Assembly: GCF_001719165.1 (NCBI RefSeq)
Contig: NZ_CP017057.1
Location: forward strand, 806,001 to 870,000
From: Erythrobacter litoralis
Lineage (GTDB): Bacteria > Pseudomonadota > Alphaproteobacteria > Sphingomonadales > Sphingomonadaceae
Length of the DNA: 64,000 bases
Direction: 5' to 3'
Position 1 is the first letter of the stretch; every line of letters starts with the position of its first letter. Made by a program: the position numbers and the translations under genes. Of this stretch, positions 1-8,976 are shown in pieces. The notes under the pieces are model-generated. The model saw only the letters and a list, made by a program, of their open reading frames with translations. It made no database searches and had not been told where the DNA came from.

Positions 1-264
1 GGGCGGCCCTTCCTTGTGTGGAAGGCGGGCTTCACGCAGGAAAAGCTCGGTGAATGGGACACTGAACTGATCGAACACTGGTTCCATTCGATCGCCCAGA
101 GCGCGGGGATCACGCTGCACATGGAACTCATCTACGGCAGCAACAATCACCACATCTGCGAAAGCCTCTACAAGGGTTTCGCCCGGGCCATGCGAACCGC
201 CGTCGAACGCGACCCTCGAAAGGGCGAGGCGATCCCGAGCACGAAGGGGCAGCTCGGTGGGTGA
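1..264 (+). CDS. hisB: Imidazoleglycerol-phosphate dehydratase, C-terminal part (partial)
   Basis: The reading frame is open from base 1 and ends with TGA at 262-264, so only the last 87 residues are in the window. HisB dehydrates imidazole glycerol phosphate in histidine synthesis, in the cytoplasm. The visible part holds the hallmark metal-binding segment H-x-x-E ([12 protein letters not shown]) and the second NNHHICES motif, followed by the usual lysine- and arginine-containing tail. Its stop overlaps the hisH start by 8 bases, and hisH and hisA follow, so it belongs to a his operon that begins upstream of this window. Confidence 0.95.
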   Translation, partial: GRPFLVWKAGFTQEKLGEWDTELIEHWFHSIAQSAGITLHMELIYGSNNHHICESLYKGFARAMRTAVERDPRKGEAIPSTKGQLGG

Positions 265-883
265 GGTGGTGGCCCTCGTGGATTACGGCGCGGGCAACCT
301 CCATTCGGTCCACAACGCGCTGAAACGGGTCGGAGCCAACGTTACGGTCACCGACGATCCCAATGTCGTGCGCGCGGCCGACCGGATCGTGCTGCCCGGG
401 GTCGGATCGTTCAGGGCCTGCGCCAAGGGGCTGACGGCGGTCCCGCACATGATCGAGGCGATGACCGAGCGGGTTCATGTTGGCGGTGCGCCCTTCCTCG
501 GCATCTGCGTCGGCATGCAATTGCTCGCGACCCGCGGCCTGGAACACGGCACGACCAGGGGGCTGGGCTGGATCCCGGGCGAGGTCCGGCTGATCGAACC
601 CGCCGACCCGGCGATCAAGGTGCCGCACATGGGCTGGAACGATGTCGGCCTCCTGCCCCATGCCCGCGATCATCAGGTGTTCGAAGGCGGCGAGGCGTAT
701 TTCCTCCATTCCTACCATTTCGTCGCCGAGCGCGCCGCAGACGTCGCCGCGCTGACCGATCACGGCGAGGGTCTTGTCGCCGCAATCGCGCGGGACAACA
801 TGGTGGGCGTGCAGTTCCATCCCGAGAAGAGCCAGGCCTATGGCCTTGCGACACTGAGCCGTTTTCTGGAGTGGTATCCGTGA
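257..883 (+). CDS. hisH: Imidazole glycerol phosphate synthase, glutaminase subunit HisH
   Basis: A class I glutamine amidotransferase of 208 residues that supplies ammonia to HisF for imidazole glycerol phosphate and AICAR formation. The nucleophile elbow GICVGMQ puts the catalytic cysteine at residue 84, and the HPEKSQ motif gives His188 and Glu190 of the triad. The oxyanion-strand region PGVGSF lies at about residues 47-52. Translation starts at GTG 257, inside the end of hisB, so the two are translationally coupled. The TGA stop overlaps the hisA GTG start in a GTGA arrangement. The length is normal for the family. Confidence 0.97.
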   Translation: MGEVVALVDYGAGNLHSVHNALKRVGANVTVTDDPNVVRAADRIVLPGVGSFRACAKGLTAVPHMIEAMTERVHVGGAPFLGICVGMQLLATRGLEHGTTRGLGWIPGEVRLIEPADPAIKVPHMGWNDVGLLPHARDHQVFEGGEAYFLHSYHFVAERAADVAALTDHGEGLVAAIARDNMVGVQFHPEKSQAYGLATLSRFLEWYP

Positions 884-1608
884 TCGTCTTTCCCGCCATC
901 GATCTGAAGGGCGGCGCGGTCGTGCGCCTTGCCGAAGGCGACATGGATCGCGCCACGACCTATGGCGATGATCCGGCCGCGCAGGCGATGATGTTTGCCG
1001 AAGCCGGGGCCGAGCATCTCCACGTCGTCGATCTTGACGGCAGCTTTGCCGGGCGCCCTGAAAACCGCGCCGCAGTCGAGGCGATCGTCGAACGCTTTCC
1101 GGGCTACGTCCAGCTCGGCGGAGGCATCCGCGATGCCAAGACGGTCGAGGGCTGGTTCAACCTCGGCGTGGCGCGGGTCGTGATGGGTTCCGCCGCCTTG
1201 AAGGACCCCGATTTCGTCAAGGACATGGCGCGCGAATGGGAAGGCGGCATCGTCGTCGCGGTGGATGCGCGCGATGGCATGGTGGCGACCGAAGGCTGGG
1301 CCGAGGTTTCGGACGTGCCCGTGGTCGATCTCGCCCGGCGGTTCGAGGATGCGGGCGTCGCCTCGCTGCTTTTCACCGATATCGGGCGTGACGGTCTGCT
1401 GAAGGGCGTCAACATCGACGCGACCGTGGACCTCGCGCGCAGCGTCGACATTCCCGTCATCGCGAGCGGCGGGGTCCGCGGGCTCGACGACATCCACATC
1501 CTGTCGGTCCACGCGCATGAGGGTATCGAGGGCGTGATCACGGGCCGCGCGCTCTACGAGGGCAAGCTCGATCTTGCCGCGGCGATCGCGATGGGGGCGC
1601 GCGCCTGA
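880..1608 (+). CDS. hisA: Phosphoribosyl-ProFAR isomerase HisA
   Basis: A TIM-barrel isomerase of 242 residues converting ProFAR to PRFAR in histidine synthesis. The GTG at 880 is chosen over the GTG at 871 because it gives the usual N-terminus [12 protein letters not shown], with the catalytic aspartate at residue 8, and because it overlaps the hisH stop (GTGA). The second catalytic aspartate lies in FTDIGRDG near residue 167. Phosphate-binding loops GGGIR and ASGGV are present. A four-base gap separates it from a small membrane-protein gene that splits hisA from hisF. Confidence 0.96.
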   Translation: MIVFPAIDLKGGAVVRLAEGDMDRATTYGDDPAAQAMMFAEAGAEHLHVVDLDGSFAGRPENRAAVEAIVERFPGYVQLGGGIRDAKTVEGWFNLGVARVVMGSAALKDPDFVKDMAREWEGGIVVAVDARDGMVATEGWAEVSDVPVVDLARRFEDAGVASLLFTDIGRDGLLKGVNIDATVDLARSVDIPVIASGGVRGLDDIHILSVHAHEGIEGVITGRALYEGKLDLAAAIAMGARA

Positions 1609-1611
1609 GCC

Positions 1612-1908
1612 ATGCGGCTGATGGGTTTCCTTTTCCTCGGGCTCACCTTTCTTGCCGGGATCACCGTCGGCACGGTCGAATATGCGCTGATCAATGTGGT
1701 CGTTTTCCTGCTCCTCGCGCTTGCCGTAGCCAAATTCCTGGCCCCGCGTTTCGGGTCGAACGGACTTGCATTCGGCATGGCGGGGGCATTCTTCGCAAGC
1801 TTCCTTTGGCCCTACCTGCTCATCTTCGGGCTCGACGGGACGTGCGAGGGCGATGAATGCCTTGCGAACGGCGTCTTTGTCGCAGCCTCGCCGCAGGAGT
1901 CTCCATGA
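1612..1908 (+). CDS. Small membrane protein inside the his operon
   Basis: A 98-residue protein with three hydrophobic stretches, at about residues 4-20, 23-43 and 53-72, then a short acidic, cysteine-containing tail (GTCEGDEC). I do not recognise a characterised family. It starts three bases after the hisA stop, and its TGA overlaps the hisF ATG (ATGA), so it is translated as part of the histidine operon. A role in histidine synthesis is not implied by the sequence; similar passenger membrane ORFs are common between alphaproteobacterial his genes. Confidence 0.8.
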   Translation: MRLMGFLFLGLTFLAGITVGTVEYALINVVVFLLLALAVAKFLAPRFGSNGLAFGMAGAFFASFLWPYLLIFGLDGTCEGDECLANGVFVAASPQESP

Positions 1909-2687
1909 CCGTCCGCATCCGTGTCATTCCCTGTCTCGACGTGGCCGAGGGTCGCGTGGTCAAGGGCGTCAATTTCGTCGATCTCAAGGATGCCGGCGAT
2001 CCGGTCGAACAGGCGCGCGCTTATGATGCCGCGGGCGCGGACGAGCTGTGCTTCCTCGACATTTCCGCCAGCCACGAAGGGCGCGGGACGCTGCTCGATA
2101 TCGTGCGCCGCACCGCCGAGGTGTGCTTCATGCCGCTGACCGTGGGCGGCGGGGTGCGCACGCCCGAGGATGCGCGCGCGCTGCTGCTCGCAGGTGCTGA
2201 CAAGGTCGCGGTCAATTCGGCAGCGGTCGCCCGGCCCGAACTGGTGCGCGACATCGCCGCGAAATTCGGCAGCCAGTGCGTCGTCGCCAGCGTCGATGCG
2301 CGCCGCGTCGTGCCGACGACGGGCGAGGAGCCGCCGAAATGGGAGATCTTCACCCATGGCGGCCGCAATCCCACCGGCATCGACGCGCTCGACCACGCCC
2401 GGCGCCTTGCCGATCTGGGCGCGGGCGAACTCCTCGTCACCAGCATGGACGGCGACGGGACGAAGAAGGGCTACGATCTCGAACTCACCCGCTCCATCGC
2501 CGATGCCGTGAGCGTCCCCGTCATCGCGAGCGGCGGGGTCGGCAATCTCGATCATCTAGTCGAAGGCGTGCGCGAGGGCCATGCGAGCGCGGTCCTTGCC
2601 GCCTCGATCTTCCATTTCGGCCAGCATTCCATCGCCGAGGCGCACAAGGCCCTCCGCGACGCCGGCCTCCCGGCTCGCGGCGACTGA
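1905..2687 (+). CDS. hisF: Imidazole glycerol phosphate synthase, cyclase subunit HisF
   Basis: A TIM-barrel cyclase of 260 residues. It takes ammonia from HisH and turns PRFAR into imidazole glycerol phosphate and AICAR. The catalytic aspartates are in CLDV (Asp12) and SVDARRV (Asp131). The phosphate loops TVGGGVR and IASGGVGN are intact. The ATG at 1905 overlaps the stop of the preceding small membrane gene, indicating coupled translation. Length and motif spacing are normal. hisE follows after a gap of about 50 bases. Confidence 0.97.
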   Translation: MTVRIRVIPCLDVAEGRVVKGVNFVDLKDAGDPVEQARAYDAAGADELCFLDISASHEGRGTLLDIVRRTAEVCFMPLTVGGGVRTPEDARALLLAGADKVAVNSAAVARPELVRDIAAKFGSQCVVASVDARRVVPTTGEEPPKWEIFTHGGRNPTGIDALDHARRLADLGAGELLVTSMDGDGTKKGYDLELTRSIADAVSVPVIASGGVGNLDHLVEGVREGHASAVLAASIFHFGQHSIAEAHKALRDAGLPARGD

Positions 2688-2740
2688 AATGCGCGATGCG
2701 GGCTTGCCCGCGCGGGGCGATTGAGGGCATTGGGGCGGCC

Positions 2741-3061
2741 ATGGAAACGCTGCACCGCCTCGAGGAAACCATCGCCGCCCGCCGGGCCGCTTCGCCGGAC
2801 GAAAGTTACGTCGCGAAACTCAACGCCAAGGGCCTGCCCAAGATCGCGCAGAAGCTGGGCGAGGAAGCGACCGAGACGGTGATCGCAGGCGTGGCGGGCA
2901 GCAACGAGGAACTGGTCGGCGAAAGCGCGGACCTCATTTTCCACCTCCTCGTCCTGCTCTCAGCGCGCGGCGTGTCGCTCGACCATGTCCTCGCCGAACT
3001 GGAACGGCGCGAGGGGCTGTCGGGCATCGAGGAAAAGGCCAGCAGGAGCGCCAAGGAGTAG
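2741..3061 (+). CDS. hisE: Phosphoribosyl-ATP pyrophosphatase HisE
   Basis: A 106-residue all-helical MazG-like pyrophosphatase that hydrolyses PR-ATP to PR-AMP. The EExxE metal-binding pattern is seen in [11 protein letters not shown] followed by [13 protein letters not shown], typical of HisE. The start [11 protein letters not shown] at 2741 is preferred to the in-frame ATG at 2696, because the extra 15 residues are unlike the family N-terminus. It is a stand-alone HisE, not fused to HisI, as is usual in alphaproteobacteria. The HIT gene follows by eight bases. Confidence 0.93.
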   Translation: METLHRLEETIAARRAASPDESYVAKLNAKGLPKIAQKLGEEATETVIAGVAGSNEELVGESADLIFHLLVLLSARGVSLDHVLAELERREGLSGIEEKASRSAKE

Positions 3062-3069
3062 GAGACCCC

Positions 3070-3450
3070 ATGCCGATCGACGCGACGAAGCCCTATGACG
3101 ACGACAACATCTTCGCGAAAATCCTGCGCGAAGAAATCCCGTCGACCAAGGTCTACGAGGATGAATGGGCCTACGCCTTCGAGGATATCAACCCGCAGGC
3201 GGAGAACCACACGCTGGTGATTCCCAAGGGGCGCTATGTCAGCTGGGACGATTTCAGCGCCAGCGCCTCTGCGGAAGAGATCGCGGGCTTCGTTCGGGCG
3301 GTGGGCCATGTCGCGCGCGAAAAGGGGCTTGTTGAACCCGGCTACCGCGCGCTCGCCAATGTCGGCCCCCATGCCGGGCAGGAAGTGCCGCATCTCCATG
3401 TCCACATCTTCGGCGGCGAACCGCTCGGCCCGATGATCTGGAAGCGATGA
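3070..3450 (+). CDS. HIT-family nucleotide hydrolase
   Basis: A 126-residue histidine-triad protein with the signature HLHVHIFGG (His108, His110, His112) and the upstream HTLVIPK and NVGPHAGQEV segments. HIT proteins of this branch hydrolyse adenosine phosphoramidates. It starts eight bases after hisE behind a purine-rich GGAG-containing stretch, so it is probably the last cistron of the his operon, an arrangement common in this order. The exact substrate cannot be told from the sequence. Nothing is recognised in the following 115 bases up to ybgC. Confidence 0.92.
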   Translation: MPIDATKPYDDDNIFAKILREEIPSTKVYEDEWAYAFEDINPQAENHTLVIPKGRYVSWDDFSASASAEEIAGFVRAVGHVAREKGLVEPGYRALANVGPHAGQEVPHLHVHIFGGEPLGPMIWKR

Positions 3451-3565
3451 TCCGGACGCGCGACTGAAGCGGCCGGACGCGAACCGAGGGCGTTCCGCCG
3501 CTGTTCAGGCACGGCCTGCAAATGGTTCTGGCCAGCGAATCCCGTTAACGCTAATCGCGAGGCCG

Positions 3566-4018
3566 ATGACCCAACCGACACCTCCCGGCGGCATGATCGA
3601 CGGCGCGCGGCACCTTTATGCCGTGCGGGTCTATTACGAGGACACCGACCTGTCGGGCATCACCTACCACGCCAATTACCTGCGCTGGTTCGAACGCGCG
3701 CGTTCCGATCTTTTGCGCCTGCTCGAAATCGACCAGCGCGCCGCGATCGAGGCGGGCGAGGGGGCATATGCGGTCTCCGAAGTGAACCTCAAGTATCTGC
3801 GCCCGGCAAAGCTGGACGATGACGTGGTGATCGAGACGATCTGCACCGAACTCGGCGCGGCAAGCTGCCGGATGCACCAAGTCGCGCGCCGCGATGGAGA
3901 GGACCTGTGCGAAGCCACCCTTCGCGTGGGTTTCATCAGCCCCGAAGGCCGCCCGCGACGCCAGCCCGCGCAGTGGCGCGGCGCCTTCCGCGAATTCATG
4001 GACCAAGGAGAGAACTGA
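3566..4018 (+). CDS. ybgC: Tol-Pal associated acyl-CoA thioesterase YbgC
   Basis: A hotdog-fold 4-hydroxybenzoyl-CoA thioesterase-type protein of 150 residues. The characteristic VYYEDTDLSGITYHANYLRW motif at residues 22-41 includes the catalytic aspartate. It is cytoplasmic, and YbgC commonly opens the tol-pal operon. tolQ begins three bases after its stop. The first ten residues are extra relative to many homologues, so an internal ATG at 3593 is a possible alternative start. Confidence 0.93.
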   Translation: MTQPTPPGGMIDGARHLYAVRVYYEDTDLSGITYHANYLRWFERARSDLLRLLEIDQRAAIEAGEGAYAVSEVNLKYLRPAKLDDDVVIETICTELGAASCRMHQVARRDGEDLCEATLRVGFISPEGRPRRQPAQWRGAFREFMDQGEN

Positions 4019-4021
4019 GCC

Positions 4022-4728
4022 GTGCCGATCACCCTGCTTGCTGCCGCCACCCCGGCGGCCGGGCCCACCCGGCTCGACCCGCTCGAGCTGTTCCTGCAGG
4101 CCGACATCGTCGTGCAGGCGGTGATGATCGGCCTGATCCTCGCTAGCATCTGGACCTGGACGATCATCGTCTCCTTCACCCTGCGCACCGGCAATCTTGA
4201 AAAGAAGTCGCGCGATTACGAGACGGAATTCTGGGAAACGCGCGACCGCGAGGCGACGCTTACCAAGCAGCAGCGGCGCGAGATCCCCTCGGCGCGGATC
4301 GCGGCGGCCGGGCTCGAGGAATGGAAGAAGTCGACCAGCGCGGGCAAGCTTGACGCCGATGCCGCGCGCCAACGGATTGCGGCGGCGATGGAAAGCCAGG
4401 TCGCGTTCGAGGCGGATGAACTCGCCGGGCGGCTCGGTTTCCTCGCGAGCACGGGCTCGGTCGCGCCCTTTGTCGGCCTGTTCGGGACGGTGTGGGGCAT
4501 CATGAACAGTTTCTTCCAGATCGGCGCGCAGCAGAGCGCTTCGCTCGCCGTGGTCGCCCCCGGCATTGCCGAGGCGCTGTTCGCGACCGCGATCGGCCTG
4601 TTCGCTGCGATCCCTGCCGTCATCGCCTACAACCGTTTCTCGAACCGCGTGAACCAGTACGAGGCGCGGCTGCAGCGCTTTGCCGACCGGGTCCATGCCG
4701 GGCTCAGCCGCGAGCTGGACAAGGCCTG

Positions 4729-4729
<1 letters not shown>
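4022..4729 (+). CDS. tolQ: Tol-Pal system proton channel subunit TolQ
   Basis: An inner-membrane protein of 235 residues, homologous to ExbB and MotA, that with TolR uses the proton gradient to energise TolA during outer-membrane constriction at division. Hydrophobic segments lie at about residues 26-48, 143-167 and 178-200, with the conserved stretch FVGLFGTVWGIMNSF and the small-residue helix ATAIGLFAAIPAVIAYN. It starts at GTG 4022 and its TGA overlaps the tolR ATG. The start and length fit other alphaproteobacterial TolQ proteins. Confidence 0.96.
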
Positions 4730-5181
<452 letters not shown>

Positions 5182-5194
5182 CGATTGGGTGAGC

Positions 5195-6004
5195 ATGGGA
5201 GAGACCGCCACATTCCGCAGCGAGGACCGCACCGGCCTTCTGGCCGCGCTGGTTCTGCATGCGCTGCTTGTCGCGGTGCTGGCGCTGCAATGGAGCATGT
5301 CGCCGCCGCCTCCCGTCAGTCAACGCATGACGGTGAGCCTCGCAAGCGAAGTCGGGCTTGAGGCGACCGCTCCCGATCCCGTTCCCGAAAGCCGCGCCGC
5401 AATCGCGCCGACATTGGCCGAAAGTCCCGCGCCTGAGGCCGAGGCCGTGCCTGCCGAAACCCGCGCGCAAATTCCTGCGCCGCAAACCCCGACCCGCACC
5501 GCTGCCCGCGAGTCCGCACCAAGCCGCGAGCGCAGCCGCCCCGACCGCCAGCCTGCCCGCGGAACGCCGAGCCGCCCTGCGCGCGAGGAGCCGGCAGGCG
5601 GCAGCCGGATCGGCGAGAATTTCCTCGAAGGCGCGGGCTCGTCGACCACGACCGACGAAACCCGCATCCCCGCTTCGCAGATCGGGGCGAGCGCGAAGGC
5701 CTCGATCATTCAGGCGATTGTCCGCCAGATCCGCCCCCACTGGACTGCGCCGAGCGGGGCCGATGCGGAATTGCTGGTCACCGAACTCGCCTTCGACCTC
5801 AACGAGGACGGCAGCCTCAAGGGCCGTCCGCGCGTCCTGCGGCAAGGGGGCGTCAACGACGCTAATCGCGCCCAGCAGGCGCTCCACGCCGAACGCGCCA
5901 TCCGCGCCGTGCAACTCGCCGCGCCCTTCGATCTTCCGGACGAATATTACGAAGCCTGGAAGTCGATCCGGGGCGCGCGTTTCGATAGGAACCTTTCCCG
6001 ATGA
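5195..6004 (+). CDS. tolA: TolA-type energy-transducing periplasmic protein
   Basis: About 269 residues with a transmembrane segment at about residues 13-31, then a long low-complexity Pro/Ala/Glu/Arg-rich periplasmic linker (about residues 60-150) and a compact TolA/TonB-like C-terminal domain (RQIRPHWTAPSG onward). TolA links TolQR to TolB and Pal across the periplasm. The ATG at 5195 is preferred to the GTG at 5189, but both are possible. The linker diverges strongly between species, so the call rests on position and architecture. Its stop overlaps the tolB start. Confidence 0.9.
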   Translation: MGETATFRSEDRTGLLAALVLHALLVAVLALQWSMSPPPPVSQRMTVSLASEVGLEATAPDPVPESRAAIAPTLAESPAPEAEAVPAETRAQIPAPQTPTRTAARESAPSRERSRPDRQPARGTPSRPAREEPAGGSRIGENFLEGAGSSTTTDETRIPASQIGASAKASIIQAIVRQIRPHWTAPSGADAELLVTELAFDLNEDGSLKGRPRVLRQGGVNDANRAQQALHAERAIRAVQLAAPFDLPDEYYEAWKSIRGARFDRNLSR

Positions 6005-7422
6005 CCCGAACTTTCACGCTTCTAGCCTCTGTCGCCGCGCTCGCCTGCGCGCCGTCTCCCCTCGTCGCCCAGACCACCGATCTCGGAGAACCGCTTGCCG
6101 AAGGCGGCGAGGTCGAAACCACCGGTACGCAGGCCTCGGGCGAGGATGCCGAGGGCGGGCTCACCTTCACCGTCACCGACGAAAGCGACTGGTCCGATAT
6201 CGGTGTCGCGATCCCCGCCTTTGCGACCGATCGCAACCGGCCGACCCCTGCCAGCACCGATGGGACCGAGGCGCTCGGCCGCGAGATCGCGCGGGTCATC
6301 ACCGCGAACCTCAGGAATAACGGCCTGTTCAAGCCGGTCGGCCCGGACAGCCTGCCGCAGCCCGATTTTTCCCAGATCACCTCGCCCGCCTGGGGCAGCT
6401 GGTCGGGGCGGGGCGCGGAAATGCTCGTCCACGGCTATGTCCGCGCTCGCGACGACGAAAAGCTCGTGGTTGGCTGCTATCTCTACGATGTCGCGCTGAA
6501 GGACGAATTGATCCGCGAAGGCTGGGTGGTGCGCCCGGCCGACTGGCGGCGCGCGGCGCACAAATGCTCGGACCTCATTTATGCCCGGTTGACGGGCGAG
6601 GACCCGTTCTTCGACAGCCGCATCGCCTATATCGCCGAGACCGGCCCCAAGGATAACCGGGTCAAGCGCCTTGCGGTGATGGATTCGGACGGGGCCAATC
6701 ATCGCTTCATCACGCTGGGCAGCGCGACCGCGCTCACCCCGCGCTATTCGCCCGATTATTCGAAGATCCTCTATCTTTCCTATGTCGATGGAAACCCGCG
6801 GATCTATGTCTACGACATCGGTTCTGGGCGGCAGCAGCTCGTCACCGAGAACGCCAATCCGACGCTCGCCCCGCGCTGGTCGCCCGACGGGCGCCACATC
6901 CTCTATTCGATGGCGGTCGCGGGCAACACCGACATCTACCGCGTGCCGGTGACGGGCGGCACTCCCGAGCGGCTCACCAGCGCGCCGGGCATCGACATCG
7001 CCGGGTCCTATTCGCCCGACGGCAGCAAGATCGTGTTCGAAAGCGACCGGTCGGGCGCGCAGCAATGCTATGTCATGGACGCTGACGGTACGAACCAGCG
7101 CCGCATCAGCTTCTTCGGCGGTCGCTGCGCGACGCCTGAATGGAGTCCGCGCGGCGACCAGATCGCCTTCACGCGGATCGCCGGCGATTTCAACGTCGCC
7201 GTCATGACGCCATCGGGCGGCAGCATGCGCGTCCTGACGCGCGGCTGGCAGGACGAAGCCCCGACCTGGGCGCCAAATGGCCGCATCATCCAGTTCTTCC
7301 GGACGGCCCGCAATTCCGGCCGTTCGTCCCTGTGGCAAGTCGACCTTACGGGTCGCAACGAGAGGAGATTGCCGACGCCGGTGGACGCGTCGGATCCGGC
7401 ATGGGGACCGATTCGTCCCTGA
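6001..7422 (+). CDS. tolB: Tol-Pal system beta-propeller protein TolB
   Basis: An exported periplasmic protein of 473 residues. A signal peptide covers roughly the first 23 residues (ending in PLVAQ). An N-terminal TolB_N domain is followed by five or more propeller blades carrying the repeated signature of the type PRWSPDGRHILY, SYSPDGSKIVFESDR and PEWSPRGDQIAFTR. TolB binds Pal and TolA. Translation begins inside the end of tolA (ATGA). pal follows 67 bases later with its own strong ribosome site. Confidence 0.97.
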   Translation: MTRTFTLLASVAALACAPSPLVAQTTDLGEPLAEGGEVETTGTQASGEDAEGGLTFTVTDESDWSDIGVAIPAFATDRNRPTPASTDGTEALGREIARVITANLRNNGLFKPVGPDSLPQPDFSQITSPAWGSWSGRGAEMLVHGYVRARDDEKLVVGCYLYDVALKDELIREGWVVRPADWRRAAHKCSDLIYARLTGEDPFFDSRIAYIAETGPKDNRVKRLAVMDSDGANHRFITLGSATALTPRYSPDYSKILYLSYVDGNPRIYVYDIGSGRQQLVTENANPTLAPRWSPDGRHILYSMAVAGNTDIYRVPVTGGTPERLTSAPGIDIAGSYSPDGSKIVFESDRSGAQQCYVMDADGTNQRRISFFGGRCATPEWSPRGDQIAFTRIAGDFNVAVMTPSGGSMRVLTRGWQDEAPTWAPNGRIIQFFRTARNSGRSSLWQVDLTGRNERRLPTPVDASDPAWGPIRP

Positions 7423-7489
7423 CAGCGTTTTTCGTGTTAGACTGCCCGGGCCAGCCAACGATGCCCGGCCAAACAAGGAGAGCAGACCA

Positions 7490-8017
7490 ATGAACATCTC
7501 CCTTTCGCGCTGCGCTGCCGCTGCGCTTGTCACGTCTTCCCTCGCGCTTGCCGCCTGTTCCAAGGAGGCGCCCGAGGAATTGCCACCTGCTCCTGCCGAA
7601 ACCTCGGCCCCGACCGATACCCGGCCGGCTCCGACCCCGACCGGCCCGACGGTCGGCACGCAGGAACATTTCGCCGATGCGGTGGGGTCCTCGACCACGG
7701 TCTATTTCGACACCGATCGCTACAATATCGACAGCCAGGATGCCGCCGCGCTGCAGGCGCAGGCGCAGTATTTCGCGCGCTATCCGCAGGTGAACTTCAC
7801 GATCGAGGGGCATGCCGACGAGCGAGGCACACGCGAATACAACCTCGCGCTGGGCGAACGGCGCGCCAATGCGGCGAAGAACTACCTCGTCAGCCTCGGC
7901 GTTTCGCCCGATCGCATCCGCACTGTCAGCTACGGCAAGGAACGCCCGGTGGCGCTCGCTTCCACGCCCGAGGCATGGGCGCGCAATCGCCGCGCGGCGA
8001 GCGTTGTGATCAATTGA
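7490..8017 (+). CDS. pal: Peptidoglycan-associated lipoprotein Pal
   Basis: A lipoprotein of 175 residues: a signal peptide with a lipobox LAAC (cysteine near residue 23), a Pro/Thr-rich linker, and an OmpA-type peptidoglycan-binding domain. The domain shows VYFDTDRYNID, IEGHADERGTREYNLALGERRA and the closing NRRAASVVI. It anchors the outer membrane to peptidoglycan. An AAGGAG ribosome site at 7475-7480 precedes the ATG by nine bases. It is the last gene of the Tol-Pal operon here; a cpoB homologue is not in the window. Confidence 0.97.
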   Translation: MNISLSRCAAAALVTSSLALAACSKEAPEELPPAPAETSAPTDTRPAPTPTGPTVGTQEHFADAVGSSTTVYFDTDRYNIDSQDAAALQAQAQYFARYPQVNFTIEGHADERGTREYNLALGERRANAAKNYLVSLGVSPDRIRTVSYGKERPVALASTPEAWARNRRAASVVIN

Positions 8018-8029
8018 TCGAAAATCGGA

Positions 8030-8056
8030 CCCGTCCCGCCTTCATGGCGGGGCGGG
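8030..8056 (+). terminator. GC-rich hairpin after pal
   Basis: An 11-base stem (8030-8040 paired with 8046-8056, one G-T pair) with a 5-base TTCAT loop, 13 bases beyond the pal stop. No T-run follows on the plus strand. On the minus strand a short TTTT lies a few bases after it, so it may end the convergent small gene as well as attenuate the Tol-Pal transcript. Confidence 0.5.
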
Positions 8057-8081
8057 CCGCACGCCTCGGACCGTCAGGCCT

Positions 8082-8222
8082 TCAGGCTATCTCTTCGAGC
8101 GAAGACACTGCGAGCGTCTCGAGGGTCGGCGCATCGGCGCGTTCGAGCGACCCCGCCGCAAGGCACAGGCACGCCATGGCGAGCACCGATGCGATGCTGG
8201 AAAAGGCGAGTTGCTGACTCAT
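8082..8222 (-). CDS. 46-residue membrane or exported peptide
   Basis: A short ORF with a hydrophobic stretch (SIASVLAMACLCLAAG, residues 9-24) and an acidic tail. It is preceded by AGGAAGGA ten bases before the ATG, a strong ribosome-binding match that makes the ORF credible despite its length. It is convergent with pal. About 70 bases upstream of its start is a GGAAC-N16-TGTT element that resembles an alphaproteobacterial general-stress (EcfG) promoter. I know of no function; small peptides of this architecture occur in sphingomonads. Confidence 0.55.
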   Translation of the reverse strand: MSQQLAFSSIASVLAMACLCLAAGSLERADAPTLETLAVSSLEEIA

Positions 8223-8293
8223 CACTTGCGTCCTTCCTGCGGCCCTTTGCGGGTCCTTCAATGTCATTGCAGCCGAATGGGCTTTCGCAATGC

Positions 8294-8318
8294 AACATTT
8301 CATATAGAAACTGGTTCC
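8294..8318 (-). promoter_or_regulatory. Possible EcfG-type stress promoter for the 46-residue peptide
   Basis: On the minus strand GGAAC (8318-8314) is followed after 16 bases by TGTT (8297-8294). The consensus for the alphaproteobacterial general stress sigma factor EcfG is GGAAC-N16/17-CGTT, so one -10 base differs. The implied transcript would have a leader of about 65 bases ahead of the ATG at 8222. This is motif inspection only. Confidence 0.35.
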
Positions 8319-8416
8319 CCGCTTACCATGCTTTGCTTTCGCGCCCAGCTTCCCTAGACTGACGCCCCTATGCCATCGATCAACGTCATGACCGCCCGCA
8401 GTCCGGACGCGCGCGC

Positions 8417-8950
8417 ATGAGCCGCGTGCGCCGCTCGAACGACTGGGGCTTTCCGCGCTGGCGCGGCTACGACGCCTCGCGCGAGGCGACGACGGTGCGC
8501 CTGTGCGATCGGCACGGCTGTGAGGAAAAGGGCGACTGCCCCGCACCCAAGGCGCCGAACAGCCCGGAACGCTGGTATTTCTGCCAGCGCCACGCGGCCG
8601 AATACAATTCGAAATGGGATTATTTCGAGGGCCTCGAGAAGGCGGAGAAGGAAGCCCGCGCCAAGGCCGAGCGGGCCGAGAGCGCAGGCTATGCCGAAAG
8701 CGCGCATTACGGCTGGGCCGGGTCGGGCGACGGATCGCGCAGCGCCGACGAAATGCGCGCGCTCGAACTGCTCGGACTCGAGGCGGATGCCGAATTCGAG
8801 ACGATCAAGAAGGCCTATCGCCAGCGCGCCAAGCAGGTCCACCCCGACGTCAAGCCGGGCGATGAAGAGGCCGCACGCGAATTCCAGGCGCTGCAGGTCG
8901 CCTACGAGGTACTGCGCGCCGGCGAGGAAAGGCGCACGTGGCGGGGATAG
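8417..8950 (+). CDS. DnaJ-domain protein with N-terminal Cys/His cluster
   Basis: A 177-residue protein whose C-terminal third is a J domain: EMRALELLGLEADA then the HPDVKPGD loop that contacts DnaK. There is no G/F region and no zinc-finger domain of the classical DnaJ type. The N-terminal half carries a cluster of cysteines and histidines (CDRHGCEEKGDC, later YFCQRHAAEYN) that could bind a metal, then a charged helical linker. Such J proteins recruit DnaK to specific clients; the client here is unknown. It stands alone and is convergent with the SDR gene. Confidence 0.88.
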   Translation: MSRVRRSNDWGFPRWRGYDASREATTVRLCDRHGCEEKGDCPAPKAPNSPERWYFCQRHAAEYNSKWDYFEGLEKAEKEARAKAERAESAGYAESAHYGWAGSGDGSRSADEMRALELLGLEADAEFETIKKAYRQRAKQVHPDVKPGDEEAAREFQALQVAYEVLRAGEERRTWRG

Positions 8951-8976
8951 GGGCGCGCGGCTAGGCGCGCTACCGA

